Source of the DNA: an uncultured Agathobacter sp.
GTDB lineage: Bacteria; Bacillota; Clostridia; Lachnospirales; Lachnospiraceae
Length of the DNA stretch: 11,440 bases
Assembly: GCA_934358675.1 (NCBI GenBank)
Contig: CAKRKX010000079.1
Coordinates: forward strand, 1 to 11,440
Reading direction: 5' to 3'
Position numbers and translations under genes: made by a program. Position 1 is the stretch's first letter; each line of letters opens with the position of its first letter. Below, piece by piece: positions 6,591 through 11,440 of the stretch. A model generated the notes under the pieces. The model saw nothing but the letters and a program-made list of their open reading frames with translations, made no database searches and was not told the origin of the DNA.

Positions 6591-8297
6591 ATGAAATTAA
6601 CCATACGTAAAAAAATCCTGTTTTGTTCTCTGATTCCTTTGCTGCTCCTCGGCGTGATCATTATCACTCTGGCAGCCACGATCGTACAGAGTGCAATCCT
6701 TGATCAGGTAGAGAACTCTCTGAAAGGTACCGCCGTCGCAACATTGGCAGCATATGACCAGAACGCAGGATCCTATCTGGAAGCAACGAACGGCGATATC
6801 TGGAAGGGAAGCTACAATATTTCACAATCCGAGAATCTGGTCGATACGATCAAGAAAGAATCCGGAATGGATGTTACCTTTTTCTATGGAGATAAGCGAA
6901 TCATGACCTCCGCAACCGATGCCGACGGCGACCGCGTACTCGGAAGCCCGGCCGGCGACAAGATTACGGAAACCGTCCTGAAAAACGGCGAAGACTTCTT
7001 CAGTTCCAATGTTTCCATCGAGGGCACCATCTATTATGGCTATTACACACCGGTCTATCAGAAAGGCGACAGCACGACGCCGATCGGTATGGTTTTTGCC
7101 GGTGCCGAGAAAAAGCCGACATATGACAGCATCATGCACATTCTCAATACGATCATTGCAATCGTAATCGGCGCCATCGTTGTCTGCGTTATTATCGTAC
7201 AGGTATGTACCACTGCGATTACCCGCTCGCTTCGCCGCAGTATCCAAAGTGTGCAGGAAGTTTCTTCCGGTAACCTGCATGCGGAGATCGACCGCAAGGC
7301 TCTGAAACGATCCGACGAGATTGGTGACCTCACACGCGCGGTTGAAAACCTGCAGACGGAACTTTTGAAAATTATCGGCGGTATCAAGGAAAGTACTTCT
7401 CTGCTTGTGGATTCGTCCGACATGCTCGAGCAGACTTCCCACGAAACCTATACCGGCATCAATGCAATGCAGACCACGGTCGCCAACATTACAGATGGTG
7501 CAACCCAGCAGGCAGCCGATGCACAGAATGCCTCTGCCAATGTGCAGATCATGGGTAACCTCATTACCGAAACGGGACTTGCAGCCGACGAACTGAACGA
7601 GAGTGCAGACACCATGAAAGAAGCCAGCGACAAGGCAGCACTTACCATTGAAGAACTGAAGCAGATCAGTGAAGAAGTGAAAAATGCAATCTCTGTTATC
7701 GCCGAGCAGACCAGTCAGACCAATGCTTCCGCACAGAATATACAATCGGCGTCGCAGTTTATTTCCGAGATTGCCTCACAGACAAATCTGTTATCACTCA
7801 ACGCCAGCATCGAGGCAGCCCGTGCAGGAGAAGCGGGACGCGGATTCGCGGTTGTTGCCACGGAGATTCAGAAACTGGCAGAGCAGTCGGATGCTGCCAG
7901 TGGCAATATTGCTCAGATTGTCAACACGCTGATCTCGAACTCCGAAAAAGTGGTTGATACGATGGAACACACACGCTCCGTCATCGACCGGCAGAATCAA
8001 TATATCGAGAATACATCCGCAGCGGTCAGCGGTGTCATCACCGAACTGGATGCCTCTGTCGCACGGATTCGCAGCATTGAGCAAAAGACGACCGAACTTG
8101 AGACGGCTCGCAACGAGATCATTACGATCATTGAAACACTTTCCGAGATTGCGCAGCAGAATGCGGATGGCACAAGCCGGACCAATACTGCAATGTCAGA
8201 GATGGCGGACGGCTTCCGCAATATTGAAAATTCCACGGAAGACCTGCGAAATACAGCAGATATGCTCGCACAGAATATCAGTAATTTCCGGGTTTAG
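6591..8297 (+). CDS. Methyl-accepting chemotaxis protein with extracellular Cache-type domain
   Basis: A 568-residue transmembrane chemoreceptor. TM1 is at about 9-32; the extracellular domain (33-181) looks like a single Cache fold, with GMDVTFFYGDKRIMTSA (92-108) and YYGYYTPVYQKGD. TM2 is at about 182-206, a HAMP domain at 207-260, then a long coiled-coil signalling domain. The conserved hairpin tip, where CheA and CheW dock, is ISEIASQTNLLSLNASIEAA (391-410) continuing into RAGEAGRGFAVVATEIQKLA. No CheR-tethering pentapeptide is seen at the C-terminus (NISNFRV). AGGAGG (6580-6585) lies five bases before the ATG, right after the lipoprotein stop. The pair probably makes the cell respond to a compound first captured by the lipoprotein, although the Cache domain could also bind a ligand directly. 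Confidence 0.95.
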   Translation: MKLTIRKKILFCSLIPLLLLGVIIITLAATIVQSAILDQVENSLKGTAVATLAAYDQNAGSYLEATNGDIWKGSYNISQSENLVDTIKKESGMDVTFFYGDKRIMTSATDADGDRVLGSPAGDKITETVLKNGEDFFSSNVSIEGTIYYGYYTPVYQKGDSTTPIGMVFAGAEKKPTYDSIMHILNTIIAIVIGAIVVCVIIVQVCTTAITRSLRRSIQSVQEVSSGNLHAEIDRKALKRSDEIGDLTRAVENLQTELLKIIGGIKESTSLLVDSSDMLEQTSHETYTGINAMQTTVANITDGATQQAADAQNASANVQIMGNLITETGLAADELNESADTMKEASDKAALTIEELKQISEEVKNAISVIAEQTSQTNASAQNIQSASQFISEIASQTNLLSLNASIEAARAGEAGRGFAVVATEIQKLAEQSDAASGNIAQIVNTLISNSEKVVDTMEHTRSVIDRQNQYIENTSAAVSGVITELDASVARIRSIEQKTTELETARNEIITIIETLSEIAQQNADGTSRTNTAMSEMADGFRNIENSTEDLRNTADMLAQNISNFRV

Positions 8298-8332
8298 ACA
8301 TTGTTCACAAAGAAAATCTATTTTATCCCAAA

Positions 8333-8364
8333 AAAGGACGCAGCCATAATCGGCAGCGTCCTTT
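8333..8364. terminator. Two-way intrinsic terminator
   Basis: AAAGGACGCAGCC (8333-8345) pairs with GGCAGCGTCCTTT (8352-8364) over 13 bases with one A-A mismatch and a six-base loop. The plus strand ends in a short T run; on the minus strand the A run at 8330-8335 gives six T. It lies between the converging chemoreceptor and MATE genes and can end both transcripts, with the minus-strand direction stronger. Confidence 0.9.
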
Positions 8365-8375
8365 AACTTTCGGCT

Positions 8376-8438
8376 CTATTTGTAATCTTTTCCTGTCAGA
8401 TAATAATGTTCCCAGTAATATTTGTCCTCATGCGCCAT
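8376..8438 (-). CDS. Possible 20-residue small protein or alternative MATE C-terminus
   Basis: An ATG at 8438, overlapping the last codons of the MATE gene in the +1 frame, opens a 20-codon frame ending in TAG. It reads MAHEDKYYWEHYY then LTGKDYK: six aromatic residues, no rare codons, charged and unlike random sequence. The same frame is open further upstream (REKLIPAMAHEDK). No clear ribosome binding site is placed for the ATG, so translation would rely on coupling to the MATE stop or on a frameshift. It ends just before the shared terminator. Confidence 0.35.
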   Translation of the reverse strand: MAHEDKYYWEHYYLTGKDYK

Positions 8439-9816
8439 CGCCGGGATAAGCTTCTCCCTTTCCCATCGCACGAAGCTCCGGAATGACCGTACAAAGCATC
8501 GTGATAAAGCAGATACTTCCACCAATCACATTTGATACCGGCTCTGCCATAAACACACCATCTGTTCCAAAATGAAATGCATATGGAAGAAGATAGGTCA
8601 GCGGCACCACAATAAATACTTTTCGAAGCAAAGAGAAAAAGATGGCATGCTTCTTTTTATTGAGCGACTTAAATACGGTCTGTCCGGTATACTGCAAAAG
8701 CATAAACACGAACGCTGCAAAATAAAGCTTGAGCGCCGGAACCGCATCCACAAGAAGTTCCTTATTTGAACTAAAGATACCGATCAGGAATTCCGGAGCC
8801 TTAATGATCACAAGCCACATCGAAAGCGTGTAAATTAAAGCCATCAACGCCATTGTCACAATTGCCCTGGCAACACGCTTCGGGCGCTTCGCTCCATAGT
8901 TGTAACTGATGATCGGTGAGGAGCCTTCCACGATCGCATAGATCGGCGTCTCCACCATCTGACGAACACTCGATACGATCGTCATGACCGATATGTACAC
9001 ATCGCCTCCCGTAACCGAAAGTACATTGTTGCAACAGATGGAAACCAGACTGTTTGTCAGCTGCATAACAAATCCCGATGTGCCGAGGCTTATAATATTT
9101 TTGGCATATTCCGCACATTCTCTGAGTTCTTCTCTATGTAAGAAACGAATCTTATACTCGGCCTTTTTCCGCAGAAAAATAATGACAAAACCAGCTGACA
9201 TCACCTGAGAGATTACGGTAGCGATCGCCGCGCCTTCGATTCCAAGATGAAAGGCAAAGATAAAAAGAGGATCGAGGATCAGGTTCGCCACCGCGCCGAT
9301 CGTAACCGAAATCATGCCGGTCGTCGCATATCCCTGCGCGTTGATAAACGGGTTCATACCGGTTGTGAGCATCGAAGGAACCGTACCGATCAGATAGATC
9401 ATCATGTACGGATATGCATAGACAAGCGCAGATTCCGACGCACCAAACAGCACGAGCAGCGGTCTGGCAAACACCAGTCCGATCGTCATAAGCACGATTC
9501 CGCACGCACAAACCATTGTAAACGAAGTGTTCACCACGGTCTGTGCCCGCTCGGTCTCATTCATTCCCCTATAAATAGAAAAAATCGGTGCGCCACCACT
9601 CCCGAACAGATTACTGAATGCTGTGATCATGATGATCAGCGGAAAGCACAGCCCCACCGCACCGAGTGCCGCCGTCCCGACATCCGGAATGCGCGCAATA
9701 TAGATGCGGTCCACGATGTTGTAGAGCAGACTGAGAATCTGCGCTACAAGCATCGGAACCGCCGCATTTAAAATATTATTTGTAATTTTGCCATTATCAA
9801 AATCAATTTGTTTCAT
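8428..9816 (-). CDS. MATE-family multidrug/metabolite exporter
   Basis: A 462-residue inner-membrane antiporter with about 12 hydrophobic segments in two homologous halves. The N-terminus MKQIDFDNGKITNNILNAAVPMLVAQ and the following LLYNIVDRIYIARIPDVG are typical of the first MatE domain, as is TGMNPFINAQGYATTGM in the middle; EGSSPIISYNYGAKRPKRV marks the second half. It most resembles the MepA-like branch, which uses a sodium or proton gradient to expel cationic compounds; the real substrate is unknown. It starts 30 bases after the symporter gene on the same strand, so the two are probably co-transcribed. The candidate ribosome binding site AAGGGA (complement of 9829-9834) is 12 bases from the ATG, a rather long spacing. 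Confidence 0.93.
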   Translation of the reverse strand: MKQIDFDNGKITNNILNAAVPMLVAQILSLLYNIVDRIYIARIPDVGTAALGAVGLCFPLIIMITAFSNLFGSGGAPIFSIYRGMNETERAQTVVNTSFTMVCACGIVLMTIGLVFARPLLVLFGASESALVYAYPYMMIYLIGTVPSMLTTGMNPFINAQGYATTGMISVTIGAVANLILDPLFIFAFHLGIEGAAIATVISQVMSAGFVIIFLRKKAEYKIRFLHREELRECAEYAKNIISLGTSGFVMQLTNSLVSICCNNVLSVTGGDVYISVMTIVSSVRQMVETPIYAIVEGSSPIISYNYGAKRPKRVARAIVTMALMALIYTLSMWLVIIKAPEFLIGIFSSNKELLVDAVPALKLYFAAFVFMLLQYTGQTVFKSLNKKKHAIFFSLLRKVFIVVPLTYLLPYAFHFGTDGVFMAEPVSNVIGGSICFITMLCTVIPELRAMGKGEAYPGDGA

Positions 9817-9846
9817 ATCCGATAGATATTCCCTTATATGATTGCG

Positions 9847-11220
9847 TTACATTGAAATCCATCCAAACGCATTTGCAATCGAGCTGATTAAAATGAGTGC
9901 TGCAAAGATCGGACACAGATACTGAATCATAAAACAAAATATCTTCTTTCTGCGGAATGTGCCTTCTCCATGTGTCACTTCGTCCTCAATCCGCTTGACA
10001 CCAACAACTTTGGACACGAACAGACAGGTTGCGATTGCTGCAATCGGCATCATAACCGTATTAGTCAGGAAATCAAAAAAATCCAGGAACTGCATACCGA
10101 TGATCTTCACATTTGCAAGCGGACCGTATCCAAGCGCCGACAGACTTCCGATCACGATCATGATCGCACCACTGACAACGGTAGCCTTCTTTCGGCTCCA
10201 CTTGAATTCATCCTCGAACGTAGCCACTGCACTCTCCGTCAATGCGATCGAACTGGTAAGTGCAGCAAACAGAACCAGCAGGAAAAACATAACGCCTGCA
10301 AACGTACCGAATCCCATACTTGCAAATACCTTTGGGATCGTGATAAACATGAGCGCCGGTCCTGCCTGAAGTGTCTTTGCATCTCCTCCGGAAAAAGCGA
10401 ACACTGCCGGAATAATCATAAGTCCTGCCAGCATTGCGATCGCTGTATCAAACACCTCAACCTGCTTGGTCGATCCCTCGATGGAAGTTTCCTTTTTCAT
10501 ATAAGAACCAAATGTGATCAAAATACCCATTGCAATAGAGAGCGAATAAAACATCTGTCCCATCGCCGTCACAACCGTCATCCATGAGAAATTATTGATA
10601 TTCGGAACCAGAAAATACTTAACCCCCGCCAAAGCGCCCGGTCTGGTCACAGAATATACCGTAATAACCAATGATAAAACGACGAGAACCGGCATCATGA
10701 ATTTTGAAACACGCTCGATTCCGTTACGCACGCCCGCATAAATGATCACTAATACGATCATTGCAAAAATAATAAAATAAATTTCTGTTGAAAAACCGTC
10801 CGAAATAAATGATGAAAAATATCCATCCTCCGCTACCGCCTGTGTCTGACCTAAGACATACTCAACAAGGTATTTGACAACCCATCCGCCAATGACCGAA
10901 TAATACGGCACGATGAGCATCGGAATGATCGCGTTGATCCATCCGCCTGCCAGGATCCATTTGGACTTTCCAAACGAAGCATATGCGCCGACCGGACTTT
11001 TCTGTGTCATTCGTCCCAACGATGTCTCTGCAATGATCATGGTGTATCCGAATGTCAATGCCAGAAGAATATAAATGACAAGGAAGATACCTCCACCGTA
11101 TTTTGCCGCCAGATACGGGAATCTCCAAATATTACCCAATCCTACGGAAGCTCCCGCCGCCGATAGTACAAATCCTATCTTTCCGGAGAAGGAACTTCTC
11201 TTTTTTTCATGCTGATTCAT
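9847..11220 (-). CDS. Neurotransmitter:sodium symporter family (LeuT/MhsT-type) transporter
   Basis: A 457-residue sodium-coupled transporter, in bacteria usually importing amino acids such as tyrosine, tryptophan or leucine. TM1 carries the unwound family signature GASVGLGNIWRFPYLAAKYGGG (24-45). TM6 has YSLSIAMGILITFGSYM, aligning with the substrate-binding break of LeuT, and TM8 has AALTSSIALTES, the second sodium-site segment. I count about 11 membrane segments, as in MhsT and Tyt1, rather than the 12 of LeuT. The start ATG at 11220 has GAGGG nine bases upstream (complement of 11230-11234). The neighbour downstream is the MATE exporter. Confidence 0.94.
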   Translation of the reverse strand: MNQHEKKRSSFSGKIGFVLSAAGASVGLGNIWRFPYLAAKYGGGIFLVIYILLALTFGYTMIIAETSLGRMTQKSPVGAYASFGKSKWILAGGWINAIIPMLIVPYYSVIGGWVVKYLVEYVLGQTQAVAEDGYFSSFISDGFSTEIYFIIFAMIVLVIIYAGVRNGIERVSKFMMPVLVVLSLVITVYSVTRPGALAGVKYFLVPNINNFSWMTVVTAMGQMFYSLSIAMGILITFGSYMKKETSIEGSTKQVEVFDTAIAMLAGLMIIPAVFAFSGGDAKTLQAGPALMFITIPKVFASMGFGTFAGVMFFLLVLFAALTSSIALTESAVATFEDEFKWSRKKATVVSGAIMIVIGSLSALGYGPLANVKIIGMQFLDFFDFLTNTVMMPIAAIATCLFVSKVVGVKRIEDEVTHGEGTFRRKKIFCFMIQYLCPIFAALILISSIANAFGWISM

Positions 11221-11225
11221 AACTT

Positions 11226-11440
11226 TTAACCCTCATTTCCTATTGTTTTATAGCTAAATACAGACTCTGCCTGTAAGTGTACCGCATTTTTGCTTCTTTT
11301 GCTATACTTTTCCTCAACGACCCGAAATATTTTTGTTTTGCGGAACTCAGGCGGTGTCATCGCCCCTTCAAGTTTTACAAAAATGGCACCATATAAACTG
11401 GTATACAAAAAATATCCTGTTTGTTTCAATATAAGTTGAA
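11226..11440 (-). CDS. Possible C-terminal end of an unrecognised protein (partial)
   Basis: A minus-strand frame is open from the right edge to a TAA at 11226-11228, giving about 70 residues. The middle reads EFRKTKIFRVVEEKYSKRSK, and a TTG at 11429 could be a start but has no ribosome binding site. Mixed codon choice and a charged, balanced composition make it look coding; its stop lies two bases before the GAGGG site's downstream spacer of the symporter gene. I recognise no family. It could equally be a chance opening that overlaps the symporter promoter region. Confidence 0.3.
   Translation of the reverse strand, partial: QLILKQTGYFLYTSLYGAIFVKLEGAMTPPEFRKTKIFRVVEEKYSKRSKNAVHLQAESVFSYKTIGNEG
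11247..11276 (-). promoter_or_regulatory. Possible promoter for the symporter gene
   Basis: On the minus strand TTACAG (complement of 11271-11276) and TATAAA (complement of 11247-11252) are 18 bases apart, with a start near 11240 just before the ribosome binding site. An alternative pair, TTGAAA with TATACC, lies further upstream near 11429-11400. Neither is strong. Confidence 0.35.

Noticed and set aside
6822..7745. A 307-codon open frame on the minus strand inside the chemoreceptor gene
   Set aside because: It lies fully antisense to a well supported chemoreceptor, is rich in Cys, His and Arg as expected from a mirrored frame, and has no ribosome binding site or family match.
9247..9771. 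A 174-codon plus-strand frame opposite the MATE gene, and a similar one at 9970-10587 opposite the symporter
   Set aside because: Both are extremely rich in Arg, His and Cys, which is typical of the reverse reading of membrane protein codons, and neither has a start site or a recognised domain.

Overview
The window looks like chromosomal DNA of a Gram-positive anaerobe of the Clostridia, most likely Lachnospiraceae. This is inferred from strong AGGAGG-type ribosome binding sites, a DUF3842 protein, an ECF vitamin-type transporter, a BMP-family lipoprotein with a Gram-positive style lipobox, and a RumA-type methyltransferase without a TRAM domain. I see no rRNA, tRNA, CRISPR array, insertion sequence or phage gene. 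No gene-free stretch exceeds 300 bases.

Left part, minus strand (1-1580): a 23S rRNA uridine methyltransferase gene (rlmD/rumA type) is read towards the left edge and is followed by the first 25 codons of a response regulator. The methyltransferase has a promoter with a perfect TATAAT, overlapped by two copies of a 19-bp repeat. It also has a 15-bp tandem repeat encoding a basic N-terminal tail, and an in-frame 19-codon continuation past its TAA stop that reads like the family's usual C-terminal extension.

Centre-left, plus strand (1703-5296): a DUF3842 gene is followed by an apparent dedicated ECF transporter operon in the order ATPase (ecfA), transmembrane T component (ecfT), substrate-binding S component, SAM-dependent methyltransferase. 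The roughly 150-nt leader of this operon carries a terminator hairpin and a mutually exclusive antiterminator hairpin, so transcription attenuation by an unrecognised riboswitch or other sensor is likely. This is the most interesting system in the window.

Centre-right, plus strand (5331-8364): a promoter precedes a BMP-family lipoprotein and, 11 bases after it, a Cache-domain methyl-accepting chemotaxis protein. No ABC permease or ATPase genes accompany the lipoprotein, which suggests that the two proteins may form a sensing pair rather than a transporter. A strong two-way terminator closes the unit.

Right part, minus strand (8376-11440): a neurotransmitter:sodium symporter family gene with about 11 membrane segments is followed 30 bases later by a MATE-family exporter gene, probably as an operon ending at the same two-way terminator. 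A 20-codon protein-like reading frame overlaps the 3' end of the MATE gene. The right edge may hold the tail of another minus-strand gene.
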